From positions 3,698 to 67,697 of the forward strand of contig CBDIHK010000009.1 in assembly GCA_965279005.1 (NCBI GenBank): a stretch of 64,000 nt of DNA, written 5' to 3'. A model generated the notes under the pieces. That model had not been told where the DNA came from. It saw only the letters and a program-made list of their open reading frames with translations, and searched no databases. The translations under genes and the position numbers were made by a program. Shown here piece by piece: positions 55,009-64,000 of this stretch. This DNA comes from Planctobacterium sp965279005. Its GTDB lineage: Bacteria; Pseudomonadota; Gammaproteobacteria; Enterobacterales; Alteromonadaceae. Position 1 is the stretch's first letter, and every line of letters starts with the position of its first letter.

Positions 55009-58000
55009 ATGTTCAAGTTTGAGCAATATGTCTGGGTTTTCCTTAGCATTTTGTTAATGAATACCGTTCAACAAGCAATAGCACAATCTTCTCTTTTTAA
55101 ACCTCTTGAAGTTGGGTTTTTAGAGTCCATCGCGGGTGAAAATATCCAAGTAACTGCTCTGGGTCAGATTGATGACGTATTGTATATTGGTACGGTGAAC
55201 GGGCTATTTGTGCTTGACGGATTTAACCAATACAAATCGGAACTTAATGATTCATTGACGGAAGGCAAATTTATTACATCGATCACAACAGTAGGCAGTT
55301 CAGCTTGGATTACTACCTTCGGGAGCGGAATTGTCTTATTGGAAAAAGAGTCTGGTAGATACAAAATATTTGATAAATCTAGCAGTATTGGAAGCACAAA
55401 CTGTTTAGACTCAACTTTCAAACCCGAAACAAAATCTCTTCTCTTTGCTTGTGATACTCATTTAGTTGAGATAGGTGTGAATGGTGAAATATTTGGTTCA
55501 TCTAAAGTTAAAATTAAAAAAGATGGCGAATCTTTGAAGCAGATCGTTGATGTTGATTATTTAGATGGCATCGGTGTTATAGTTACGTCAAAATCCAGTG
55601 GGTTATACTTGGAAAGTTCGTCGGGTAGTTATACTAGATTTTTTGATGTGAATTATTTGGGGGATAAGATCAGGCTAAACAAGCTCGATTTTGATGGGGA
55701 GGGATATATTTACCTCTCATCAAGTTTTGGTACGTTTGTTATCAATCAATTTGGTCAAGTAGTAGACCATATTAAGCCAGATGTTATAGATGGTGTTTCG
55801 CATAATGAAACAATGAAAACTCATTTCTTGGACTTAAATACGATCTTGATTTCCACATTCTCTAGTGGTCATTTGAGGTATAATTCTACACAAAAAAAAG
55901 TAATGAAAAGTGACTTGTTTATTAATATTTCGAATGACGAAATGATGTCAAGTTCTTGGGTGGTTCTGAAAACGAAAGACCATAATGTTATAATGTCAAC
56001 ATCCAGTTATGGGTTGGTAATTATACCGCCAACTTGGAATTTCTTAAATCAAGTCGATAAGAATGGTTTTAGAATTGGAACTATTTCCGCCATCTCCTCT
56101 ATAAATGACAAGATATTCATTGCTGATGGGAAATCTCTATATGAGTTGATTAACAATAAACTGATTATGAGGGATGATGATATTGGATATGTTCTGGATA
56201 TTGTTTACTACCGTGGTAGCGTAATATTGAGCACTATTGAACATGGGCTTCAAGTTTTTGGTGAGAATATAGCTGGTATCCGCCTTGATAAAACTAATGC
56301 TAGTTTACCAAATATTTCAAACCATGAATTTGAAGCGCTGCATGTTACCTCAGACGACACCGCCTTAATTGGAGTGAATTATGGTGATAAGAGAGGCTTA
56401 TATAGAGGGGCGTTAGAAACCGGTTTTAAAATAACCATCCCTGACATAAATGTTAAAGAAATAAAAAAATTGGAGGGAGAAGGGTATCTAATCCTTTCCA
56501 CGGAAGATGGTTTGTTCTTATTAAATGAAGAGTTTTCTTACTCTCCAGTTACGCCGCCTGAGTATTTATACATGAGCTGTATTGAAGAAATTGCTGATGG
56601 TGAGTATTTAATCTGCACAAGAGGCAAGGGAATATACAAGTTTGATTTACATTCTAAGATTATATCAGAGTACTTTTTTAGTCCTGAAATGGGAGTTAGG
56701 GATGTAAGAGATATATTAAAAGATAACAATGGTTTGGTTTGGGTTGCGACCGCATCAGGATTGTTTACATTAGATGTGAAGAGTAAAAGGTTTTTCAAAT
56801 TTGATAAAGAAGACGGTTTTGTAAATGGGGATTACTTTGAAAAATCATTTTTAGAGACAATTGATGGCGATGTTATTCTTCCTGGGAATTACGATATTAT
56901 TAGAATTGAAAGTGATGAGGCATTGAGATTTATTAAGAGAGTTGAAAATAAAGTTTATTCAATTGATCAAGCTAAATTAGTTGTTAACTATACTGATGGG
57001 CATGCAGAAGAAAAAATAATCCAGTTTTTCGACAATCAATTAAACAATATTGAAATTGAACATAATTTTACTTCAGCAGTTTTCACCTTGAATGATGGTG
57101 GTTTTTTGAACAGTCGAACAAATTCTTTTGAGTATTTATTGTCTGGGGTTAATAAAAGATGGCAATCGTTAGCTAAAGGAAAAATAATTCAATTCAATTC
57201 TCTTTTGCCAGGTGTCTATGAATTGTGGTTGAGAATAGTTGATTCGAGGAGTTTAGTACAACAGCCTGAAGTCGTAGTTAAAATAACAGTCCTCCCACCC
57301 TGGTGGCAGACTTGGCAGGCCTATGTTGCGTATGTGTTGCTGGCAATTTCTTTGTTTTACCTTGCTTATTGGTGGCGGCTCCGCAGTTTGCGGAAGCACA
57401 ATGAGTTTCTTGAGGATACTATCACGGAGCGTACTCAAACAATTTCTGATTTACTGGAACAAAAGCGGACGTTTTTTGCCAATGTTTCCCATGAGTTCCG
57501 CACTCCATTGGCTTTGATCCTTGGGCCACTGGGAATTATTTCAAATAAGGTGCGTACCCCCGAACTCAAGCAGCAAGTAGGCATTGTTCAAAGGAATGCG
57601 AATCGCTTGATTGCGTTGGTTGATCAGATCCTTGAGCTGGCCAAGCTAGAGACTGCGAAAACGATTCCTACCCAGGTTTATGATGTGAAAGAAACTGTAG
57701 ATGTTATATGCCACTCCTTTGAGTCATTATTGCAGGACAAAAGGCAGTCTCTTGTATTAACAAGCGGGGTAGACCTAAAAGCGCGTTTGTTAGACGATTC
57801 ATTGGAAAAAATCCTGATAAACCTTATCAATAATGCCCACAAATATTGCCCAGAGGGCTCTACTATTGAAGTTGAAACGTCATTGGACGCAGGTGACTTT
57901 CGCATTGAAGTGAGGGACGATGGCCCTGGGATTGCACATGAGGATATTGACAAGATTTTCCAGCGATTCACCAGGATAGAGCAGGGTGAAGACATACAGG

Positions 58001-59052
58001 GCAGCGGTATCGGTCTCGCGTTGGTGAAGGAGTTAGTATCAAGCAATAACGGGAGGATTGAGGTCCAGTCGATTTTAGGTGCTGGTACCAATTTTGTGAT
58101 CCACTTACCGCTACTTGATGATCAAAGTGTCGCCGTTACCCGCGTTGCTAATACTAATTTAAGCGCCCTACAAACAAGCATCGCGCACACTGAGCCAGGG
58201 TATGGCAAAGCTACATCAAGCGTCCTAGAAAAGGGCGCTTCCCTAGAGGAAGAAGAAACTGGGCGCCAGTCAATATTGATAGTTGAAGACAACCCTGACT
58301 TACGCGCCTTTATCCAGGATATACTGAGCCCAGACTTCAATTGCATATTGGCTAAAGATGGTGAGGAGGGCGTGAAGTTAGCACTCAGCTCAGTACCTAC
58401 TTTGATTTTGTCCGATGTCTTAATGCCTAAAATGGACGGTTTTGCATTAGCACAAAAGATTAGGGAAGAAGAATCCACCTCGCATGTGCCAATTATTTTG
58501 CTAACCGCAAAAGGTGATGATGAGAGCAGGATGCAAGGTTGGCGCGAGAACGTCGATGATTTTATTGCCAAACCCTTTAATGTTGACGAACTGAAATTGC
58601 GGATCAACCGGATCCTATCTATCAGGGAAATTGTTAAAAAACGCCTAGCGGCGGAAATTGGCAATAATTTACTGCGCAAGAACGAAAAACCCATTAGCTT
58701 CCAATCGAAACGGGATCAGGCGTTTTTCTCCAAGTTTGAGAAAGTCATAGAGGAAAACTATGCCGACGAAACCTTTAGCCGTGGCAAAGCTGCAAGCCTA
58801 ATGGCCTTCAGTGAACGGCAATTGAATCGTAAACTGGGTGATATGATAGACTACAATTTTGCTGAATACTTGCGCAAATACCGGTTGCAAAAAGGGCGTG
58901 ATAGGATTTTAGACGGCGGCCAGATTACCGAAGTAGCCTTTGACGTTGGCTTTTCATCGCCTTCGTATTTCACTAGTTGTTTTAAAGCGGAATTTGGTTT
59001 GTCACCAAAAGAATATGTGCAGCAAGAGGTGAAAGCAAAATCTGCACCTTAG
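55009..59052 (+). CDS. Hybrid two-component sensor/AraC regulator with beta-propeller sensor (HTCS-type)
   Basis: 1347 residues. Signal/anchor, then a large periplasmic region of two-component-propeller repeats (about 40-650), a Y_Y_Y domain (about 680-765), one membrane helix (about 770-790), HisKA with His828 (NVSHEFRTPL), HATPase, a receiver with Asp1136 (ILSDVLMP) and an AraC domain. All phosphorelay residues are present. It senses an extracellular ligand and directly controls transcription. The sensor half is clearly more AT-rich than the cytoplasmic half, with a change near 57290. Divergent from the small peptide gene. Confidence 0.94.
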   Translation: MFKFEQYVWVFLSILLMNTVQQAIAQSSLFKPLEVGFLESIAGENIQVTALGQIDDVLYIGTVNGLFVLDGFNQYKSELNDSLTEGKFITSITTVGSSAWITTFGSGIVLLEKESGRYKIFDKSSSIGSTNCLDSTFKPETKSLLFACDTHLVEIGVNGEIFGSSKVKIKKDGESLKQIVDVDYLDGIGVIVTSKSSGLYLESSSGSYTRFFDVNYLGDKIRLNKLDFDGEGYIYLSSSFGTFVINQFGQVVDHIKPDVIDGVSHNETMKTHFLDLNTILISTFSSGHLRYNSTQKKVMKSDLFINISNDEMMSSSWVVLKTKDHNVIMSTSSYGLVIIPPTWNFLNQVDKNGFRIGTISAISSINDKIFIADGKSLYELINNKLIMRDDDIGYVLDIVYYRGSVILSTIEHGLQVFGENIAGIRLDKTNASLPNISNHEFEALHVTSDDTALIGVNYGDKRGLYRGALETGFKITIPDINVKEIKKLEGEGYLILSTEDGLFLLNEEFSYSPVTPPEYLYMSCIEEIADGEYLICTRGKGIYKFDLHSKIISEYFFSPEMGVRDVRDILKDNNGLVWVATASGLFTLDVKSKRFFKFDKEDGFVNGDYFEKSFLETIDGDVILPGNYDIIRIESDEALRFIKRVENKVYSIDQAKLVVNYTDGHAEEKIIQFFDNQLNNIEIEHNFTSAVFTLNDGGFLNSRTNSFEYLLSGVNKRWQSLAKGKIIQFNSLLPGVYELWLRIVDSRSLVQQPEVVVKITVLPPWWQTWQAYVAYVLLAISLFYLAYWWRLRSLRKHNEFLEDTITERTQTISDLLEQKRTFFANVSHEFRTPLALILGPLGIISNKVRTPELKQQVGIVQRNANRLIALVDQILELAKLETAKTIPTQVYDVKETVDVICHSFESLLQDKRQSLVLTSGVDLKARLLDDSLEKILINLINNAHKYCPEGSTIEVETSLDAGDFRIEVRDDGPGIAHEDIDKIFQRFTRIEQGEDIQGSGIGLALVKELVSSNNGRIEVQSILGAGTNFVIHLPLLDDQSVAVTRVANTNLSALQTSIAHTEPGYGKATSSVLEKGASLEEEETGRQSILIVEDNPDLRAFIQDILSPDFNCILAKDGEEGVKLALSSVPTLILSDVLMPKMDGFALAQKIREEESTSHVPIILLTAKGDDESRMQGWRENVDDFIAKPFNVDELKLRINRILSIREIVKKRLAAEIGNNLLRKNEKPISFQSKRDQAFFSKFEKVIEENYADETFSRGKAASLMAFSERQLNRKLGDMIDYNFAEYLRKYRLQKGRDRILDGGQITEVAFDVGFSSPSYFTSCFKAEFGLSPKEYVQQEVKAKSAP

Positions 59053-59088
59053 TCTTAGCAAGCCATCTAGTAGCACTCTAAATTAACA

Positions 59089-59113
59089 CGCCAGGGAAAC
59101 TACTTCTCTGGCG
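59089..59113. terminator. Hairpin between convergent sensor and holin genes
   Basis: CGCCAGGGAA pairs with TTCTCTGGCG (one G-T pair) around a 5-base loop. T-runs are weak on both sides. Confidence 0.45.
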
Positions 59114-59153
59114 GGAAAATTTAAGCTACGCAGCTGACGGCATTCTTTACCGT

Positions 59154-59606
59154 TTAATTCCGGGTCACCTTAGTGGTATCGGTCTTCTTTAACTTGTCGA
59201 AGCTGCGCATGCCGCCAATGCCCAACATACCGGTGACGATGGTAAACAAGACATTCGCGTCAAAAGTAGGTGGTGGCTCTAGGTTAGCAGGAACAGTGCC
59301 GTTAGCTTGTAAAACTGCCCATATCCAAACCAACAAAGGATACAGTAAAAATTGGTAGGCTAGGGCGAGGCCACCCACCCAACCGATAAACGGGCGCCAG
59401 CCTGCAACAAAGATACTTTTATGTTGGGCTTCGGCCTTGTTTATTTCCAATTGTCCTTGGACTAAACCTACTTCACGCGCCAATTGCCGGTCTTCGAGTT
59501 CTTTTTGTTTAAGCTCAAGGGTTAGCCTTTCTTCATCAGAGGTGAATAAATCATCTGCAATCTTGCCTACACCACCTATAATCTCGCCAATGCCAGGTAA
59601 GTTCAT
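59154..59606 (-). CDS. Holin of the 3-TM (GTA-type) family
   Basis: 150 residues. A charged helical N-terminus (about 15-60) precedes membrane segments near 68-100 and 120-136; the segment GWRPFIGWVGGLALAYQFLL is typical of the family. Holins open the inner membrane to let a muramidase reach the wall. Its ATG overlaps the GH108 stop as ATGA. No other phage genes are near. Confidence 0.8.
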   Translation of the reverse strand: MNLPGIGEIIGGVGKIADDLFTSDEERLTLELKQKELEDRQLAREVGLVQGQLEINKAEAQHKSIFVAGWRPFIGWVGGLALAYQFLLYPLLVWIWAVLQANGTVPANLEPPPTFDANVLFTIVTGMLGIGGMRSFDKLKKTDTTKVTRN

Positions 59607-60115
59607 TTCAAGCCCTCCAAGGTTCGGTTGATCCAGCCTAATAAGAATTTGGCTTGGCTGCGGTCTTTGTTTACGATTGAGGCGTAGCGGGCAACCTTAC
59701 TCAGGGCAAAGTTGGCCACAAAGAGTTTTTCGTCATACTCATTGATTTTTGCGATCGTCCTTTCACCAATAATGCCGTCTGGACTTGCTCCTACCACGAG
59801 TTGGGCCAACTTGGCTGAAGTGCCAACCCCTGCATTAACGCCAAAATCAAAGATGCTTTCTGCGGTGTTTTGGGATTGGATTTGATCGCCTAAAATCCGG
59901 TCCCAATAGTGCTTTTTATAAAAAGCCCGTACCATGCCGGTGATTTTAGGATTATTGGGATCATGTTTTACCAGATCCCAACCTTCCCAGTCAGGGTAGA
60001 ACTTTTCTGTGATCCCTGCGTAGGTTAACCCGCCGCGATCACCCTGGACTTTGTGTAGTGTGTAGCCACCTTCATTGTGAATCATTTTTTCAAAGGCGGG
60101 CTCATAATTCGCCAT
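59603..60115 (-). CDS. GH108-family N-acetylmuramidase (endolysin-like)
   Basis: 170 residues from ATG 60115. The catalytic Glu15 lies in the family motif HNEGGYTL, followed by DRGGLTYAGIT. A C-terminal peptidoglycan-binding part is visible. No signal peptide, so release needs the adjacent holin. Related GH108 enzymes act as phage endolysins or, like TtsA, in toxin secretion. First gene of a two-gene set. Confidence 0.87.
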   Translation of the reverse strand: MANYEPAFEKMIHNEGGYTLHKVQGDRGGLTYAGITEKFYPDWEGWDLVKHDPNNPKITGMVRAFYKKHYWDRILGDQIQSQNTAESIFDFGVNAGVGTSAKLAQLVVGASPDGIIGERTIAKINEYDEKLFVANFALSKVARYASIVNKDRSQAKFLLGWINRTLEGLK

Positions 60116-60187
60116 AACATTTTCCCTGGTTAATATTAGCTCCACTTAGGAATAGCAAAGATAACCGGTTATGCAACAGTGGGATAC

Positions 60188-60216
60188 AAAAAAGGCAGGA
60201 AACCCCTCCTGCCTTT
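60188..60216 (-). terminator. Terminator of the second subtilase gene
   Basis: AAAGGCAGGA (60191-60200) pairs with TCCTGCCTTT (60207-60216) around a 6-base loop; on the minus strand a run of T follows. Confidence 0.88.
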
Positions 60217-60237
60217 TAGTATTTCAGCCTTAATTGA

Positions 60238-62718
60238 TTAAGGTTGTACGTTCCAGTTGAGGGTTACCCCACTAAATGCACTGTAGGCACGGATGCTGAT
60301 ATGCCATGTGCCAGAAGCCGGGTTATTGAAAGTACAGCTTTCTTCATTACCACTCTTATAGGGGCGGCAATCATAGCTGCTGGTAGTTGGCTGCGCACCG
60401 TAGCGGACATACAAGTCTGCGTCACCTGAACCACCTGTAATGCTGAAGTCTGCAGTGCTCATGCCTGGCTCCATTTCAAAGGTGTAGTGCAACCACTGGT
60501 TGCGGCTTGCAGACAAATCAGTAAGTGATCCTGTACTACCTTGGCCAGAACCGCCGCCACTTGGCTCTGTGAAGCTGCCGGTTAGGGAAGCACCACTAAA
60601 TGTGCTATAGGCATGCACGAGTACATGGTAAGTACCGGCCTGGACACTGCCAATGTTACAGGTTTCACTGTTACCAGAGTTCCACGAGCGGCAATCATAG
60701 CTGGAAGTAGAAGGATTGCTACCAAACTTAACGTATAGGTCGCCGTCACCGCTACCACCTGACATGGTGAAACTCAAATCAGTTGCACCCGCCGGTACTT
60801 CCAGGGTGAAGAACTGTTCGCTTCCTGTGCTGCCCGTTAGGCCTGTTTCAGCTACACCGTTGGATAGGCTGCCAGCTCCGCCGCCGGTGCCGCCACCGCC
60901 ACCGGTACCACCGCCGTTACAGTTTGCTGCCATGTAATCAGAAGCTGCTTTAGCTTGCACCATACCCCATCCAGTGCGGTTGTCACGGCCAGATACATCC
61001 AAATCCAATGCGGTGTTACGCATTGCAGTACGTACTTCACTGGCAGAACAGGTTGGGTTGTTGCTCCAAGCAAGGGCTGTCACACCAGCTACGTGTGGCG
61101 TTGCCATTGAGGTACCATTGTAATAGGCGTAGTCCGTGTTACCCCTTACTTCCAATGTTGCGGTTGAACCGGCGTTAGCGACTAGATCCAAACCAAGAGC
61201 ACGGTTTACGGATACCATGGGTACATTCACATCACCGCCGGCATCAACCAAGAATGGGTTCTGAAGGCCTGGACGGGCAGTATTACTGTATACTACAACC
61301 CCGGCGGCGCCAGCGTCAGCACAGGCTTTGGCTGGGTTAATTTCAGGGTAAGTGGTGCTTCCTTCACCCTGGTTTTCGTAACGTTCAGCGACACAGATTT
61401 TGCCAGACATATTGCCACAGCTGTAGTTGCCGCTGGTCATGCTGCAGGCGGCCAAGGTGCCGTTAACCGTGCCATTGACGTTGGTGACATTGTAGTTGCC
61501 CCCAGATTGCACGTAGCGGGTCAGGGGGTTGACCTTGTCGTCACCCGTAGTACTGCCGTTATAGGTAATGAAACCTTGACGGCCATCACCAACGCCTACA
61601 GTTGACAGGATTGCTTCACCAGGGCCGGCCAGCTCAACCTGTGCAGTATATTGCGAGAAGTTGGCGTGTTTACCGCTTTCATCCACCGCAGCTACAGAGA
61701 TTACGTCGTCATATGAAGCGGGGTAGGAATCTGAAGAGTTACCATCGTTACCAGCGGCGGCGATCAACAAAATACCGTCGTTATTGTAGAAGGATGACAT
61801 GGCATTGCTTTCAGATGTGGTTGAGCTTGGGCCACCCAACGACATATTGACCACTTTAGAACCCGCAGTCTTACAGTCGTTAATGGCGCTAACTAAATCG
61901 CTACTGTATGCCCAGCCGCTTTCAGTAAACACTTTGATAATATGCAGGTTTACATTGTTGTTGGGTAGCACGCCAACAATACCCTCGGAGTTGTTAAGCG
62001 CAGCGATTGTACCTGCAACATGGGTGCCGTGGGAGCCACCTGGTGTGTTCCATTGGCCAGTACCCGAGTCATTGGTGCCTGTCGCATTGTTTGCCGCCAA
62101 ATCAGGGTTAGTGATGTCATAACCTGAGTCAATGATGCAAACTGTCATGTTACTAGCGCTGGCATCTGAAACCTGGTCAGATTGGGTCGCTGCAATGCCC
62201 CAAGGCGAGGACTGTGACATTGGCCAACGCTTGGGATCTTTTTCCGCACGCCAGCTGTTGTTGGCAGCGTTCATTCGACCAGAGAGTTTATCAAGGTCAG
62301 AGACATGCATTTCACTCGGTAGCTTAAATACCAAACTGCCATTACCTATTGAGCGCAGGAAGTTTAGTGGCTTGCCAGCGCGCAGGTTCATTTTTTGCAA
62401 TTCCGTTTTACCAGAGCGCAATGTAGCTTGCTCTGCCGCAGACATGCTAGACATTGGAAGACCAGCTCTAGCGAACTCAGCATAGCGCTCTACTGCCATA
62501 GCAGTTTGCGGATTGTCAAAGCTCACGATGATTTGATCCGTTGTGTCTTGGCGCGCGGCACGCTGCTTCTCAGCGTACCAATCGGTGAAGGTTTTTTCTT
62601 GTTGTTGTACTTCTAGAGTGTGTTGATGGGCTACCGGGTTCATTGTTGTTGCTTGTAATGGGTAGCTTGCGATGATCCCTAGCGACGCTAGGCTCATTGC
62701 GACTTTTGTTATCTTCAT
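60238..62718 (-). CDS. Secreted S8 subtilase with PA insert and two PPC domains
   Basis: 826 residues. Signal peptide about 1-23, prodomain to about 165, S8 triad Asp197 (IIDSGYD), His233 (SHGTHVAG) and Ser537 (GTSMATPHVAG). A protease-associated (PA) domain lies between His and Ser (about 420-510). A Gly-rich linker and two PPC domains follow, the last closely similar to that of the protease at 17944. Extracellular. It stands upstream of the muramidase/holin pair on the same strand. Confidence 0.95.
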   Translation of the reverse strand: MKITKVAMSLASLGIIASYPLQATTMNPVAHQHTLEVQQQEKTFTDWYAEKQRAARQDTTDQIIVSFDNPQTAMAVERYAEFARAGLPMSSMSAAEQATLRSGKTELQKMNLRAGKPLNFLRSIGNGSLVFKLPSEMHVSDLDKLSGRMNAANNSWRAEKDPKRWPMSQSSPWGIAATQSDQVSDASASNMTVCIIDSGYDITNPDLAANNATGTNDSGTGQWNTPGGSHGTHVAGTIAALNNSEGIVGVLPNNNVNLHIIKVFTESGWAYSSDLVSAINDCKTAGSKVVNMSLGGPSSTTSESNAMSSFYNNDGILLIAAAGNDGNSSDSYPASYDDVISVAAVDESGKHANFSQYTAQVELAGPGEAILSTVGVGDGRQGFITYNGSTTGDDKVNPLTRYVQSGGNYNVTNVNGTVNGTLAACSMTSGNYSCGNMSGKICVAERYENQGEGSTTYPEINPAKACADAGAAGVVVYSNTARPGLQNPFLVDAGGDVNVPMVSVNRALGLDLVANAGSTATLEVRGNTDYAYYNGTSMATPHVAGVTALAWSNNPTCSASEVRTAMRNTALDLDVSGRDNRTGWGMVQAKAASDYMAANCNGGGTGGGGGTGGGAGSLSNGVAETGLTGSTGSEQFFTLEVPAGATDLSFTMSGGSGDGDLYVKFGSNPSTSSYDCRSWNSGNSETCNIGSVQAGTYHVLVHAYSTFSGASLTGSFTEPSGGGSGQGSTGSLTDLSASRNQWLHYTFEMEPGMSTADFSITGGSGDADLYVRYGAQPTTSSYDCRPYKSGNEESCTFNNPASGTWHISIRAYSAFSGVTLNWNVQP

Positions 62719-63401
62719 TATTTTTATCCAAATACACTTGTTAATTATTTTATTTATGTGTTTGAGTGGGGTTTACCCCATTGTTTTTGTAATGCTTTTT
62801 AGTTGCTTTCACCTCCTTAGTCTTGGTGTTTTTGAAAAACGGAAACTTGTTGTAGCAGAGTTTTTCAAGGCGGTAAATATAATGTGCCCATATAATTATC
62901 CTACTGATAAACAAGGGATCTTTGTGACGTTATAACGATGTTAAATGCCCTCTAGCCCCTGCCATTGCTGCAATATGTTAAATGCGCGCCTAATATAATG
63001 GGCGGGTAAACGTATCATTATGTGTACAAATGCATCAATTTGTAATCGAAAATACTCATCATAAATATTGTGAATAAGAACTGGTGAATAGTTGTTATTG
63101 TTATTTATGGTATGAATTGTTAGGATGGATATCCTAAATGTTTCTCGGTGGATGAACAATAAACAGAATCGCTGCGGGACAATTTGGCAACCGTGAAATC
63201 AAGCTGTTGCAACAACAAAAATGGATCTGCCTAACTGTTCTAGGCAATTATTATTACAAGCGGCTGGCTAGATAAAAACAGTTGGTCGATGCCGGTGTGT
63301 AAACAGGGAAGTATGCCAAATAACACAATTTTGCGGATCACGCGTTTGTGTTGGCAAATACTTAATGGAATCGGTATAAAACGCCAATCCCACCGATTAC
63401 A
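62719..63401. other. Intergenic region upstream of the second subtilase gene
   Basis: 683 AT-rich bases. Two small frames (to 62935, and 62941-63159 leftward) have no ribosome site or family likeness. The second copy of a 20-base repeat lies at 63363-63382. Confidence 0.4.
63363..63382 (+). repeat. 20-base exact repeat, copy 2
   Basis: TAATGGAATCGGTATAAAAC, identical to 40220-40239, placed 20 bases beyond the stop of the helicase gene. Confidence 0.85.
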
Positions 63402-64000
63402 TTATTTTCTTTTTAGCGGTAAGTGGCCAACATCTGTGCCTTTGGTGGCGTCGAACTTTTTCTTCTGCTTGGCCCAGGGGTCTTTTTTCTTGTTGTTTTG
63501 TGGTTTTGGTTGTTTTGCTTGGTTGGATTGGAGTTGCGGCTTGTCATGCAAGCCTTTGAATTTGGCAACGAGGCCGTCAAGTTCCTCAAATACAGGAGTA
63601 CTATTGAGCAGCTGTTTAACAGGAATAAAGTTGCGCCAATCCTTTTTTCCCACCAGAGAATAGGCGGTGCCAGAGCTGCCGGCCCTACCTGTCCTGCCAA
63701 TTCGATGCACATATTCCGTTGCTTTCACCGGCATATCAAAGTTTATAACAAGCCTAACTTGGGGAATGTCGAGGCCTCGAGAAGCGACATCCGTAGTAAC
63801 TAGTACCTTGGATTGGCCTTGCCGGAACTGCTGCATTATTTGGTTGCGCTGGGATTGCAATAGCTCACCGTGCAGGGCAAGGGCGGTTGTCCCGTTTTCT
63901 GCTAAGCAATCTTGCAATACTTGAGTATCAACACGGGTGGCCACAAAAACGATGGCTTGCCCACTGCCACCTATGCGTTCTAAAAGTTTGCCTAGCAGCG
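63402..64000 (-). CDS. DEAD-box RNA helicase, C-terminal part (gene continues beyond the window)
   Basis: About 199 residues of the helicase C-terminal domain. Motifs: VFVATR, LALHGELLQSQR, TTDVASRGLD and HRIGRTGRAG. A Lys/Gln-rich tail follows. RhlE-like by tail type. It unwinds structured RNA, e.g. in ribosome assembly or decay. The start lies past position 64000. Confidence 0.93.
   Translation of the reverse strand, partial: LLGKLLERIGGSGQAIVFVATRVDTQVLQDCLAENGTTALALHGELLQSQRNQIMQQFRQGQSKVLVTTDVASRGLDIPQVRLVINFDMPVKATEYVHRIGRTGRAGSSGTAYSLVGKKDWRNFIPVKQLLNSTPVFEELDGLVAKFKGLHDKPQLQSNQAKQPKPQNNKKKDPWAKQKKKFDATKGTDVGHLPLKRK

Noticed and set aside
59154..60145. Prophage call for the lysis pair
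   Set aside because: No integrase, capsid, tail or attachment-site sequence is visible around it.
62941..63159. Small leftward frame of 72 residues
   Set aside because: No ribosome site and no recognisable domain in an AT-rich intergenic stretch; a decayed transposase fragment could not be supported.

Overview
The window reads as chromosomal DNA of a marine-type gammaproteobacterium, most likely Alteromonadales-like. This is judged from the gene families: msrPQ, alaA-yfbR, astB, lolCDE, sohB, secreted S8 proteases with PPC domains, hybrid kinases fused to AraC domains, a TorF-type porin and a DUF5117-type metalloprotease. I saw no rRNA, tRNA, CRISPR array or intact insertion sequence. Coding density is high, and many starts are TTG or GTG with good ribosome sites.

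Layout. 1-93: start of a leftward gene behind LexA-like boxes. 247-9896 (leftward): msrQ/msrP, a Sel1 protein, dgt, yfbR, alaA, a serine beta-lactamase-fold enzyme, a secreted unknown, a cold-shock protein and an M20 peptidase. 10332-15440 (rightward): two ATP-grasp ligases (the second with a helix-hairpin-helix tail), a strong terminator, then a large M14 carboxypeptidase without a signal peptide. 15470-19581: a hybrid histidine kinase/AraC protein that has lost both phosphoacceptor residues, divergent from a secreted subtilase. 19701-25422: a flavin/2Fe-2S oxidoreductase, GST and LysR divergent pair, porin, and a periplasmic binding protein whose 5' end looks frameshifted.

25504-32323 is the most interesting block: seven tightly packed, overlapping genes encoding a PhoU-like/APH-type kinase fusion, an ATP-grasp enzyme, an HprK-related kinase, a NUDIX protein, a histidine phosphatase, a metallophosphoesterase and a small amphi-Trp protein. 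It resembles the little-studied 'GAK' gene set of database annotation, but without its CofD-like and XXXCH members and with three hydrolases added. It looks like a complete phosphoryl-transfer circuit of unknown substrate.

32580-36289: a lipoprotein binding protein, a hybrid histidine kinase and SixA. 36503-47156: a zinc metalloprotease behind a Zur-like box, sohB, a dicarboxylate symporter, an Ig-like-repeat lipoprotein, an arginase-family enzyme and astB. 47532-54709: topA, lolCDE, a GNAT enzyme and a DUF2919 membrane protein. 54726-60115: a 65-residue peptide with a double-glycine-type leader, divergent from a 1347-residue sensor/AraC protein, then a solitary holin/GH108 muramidase pair. 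60238-62718: a second large subtilase. The window ends inside a DEAD-box RNA helicase gene.
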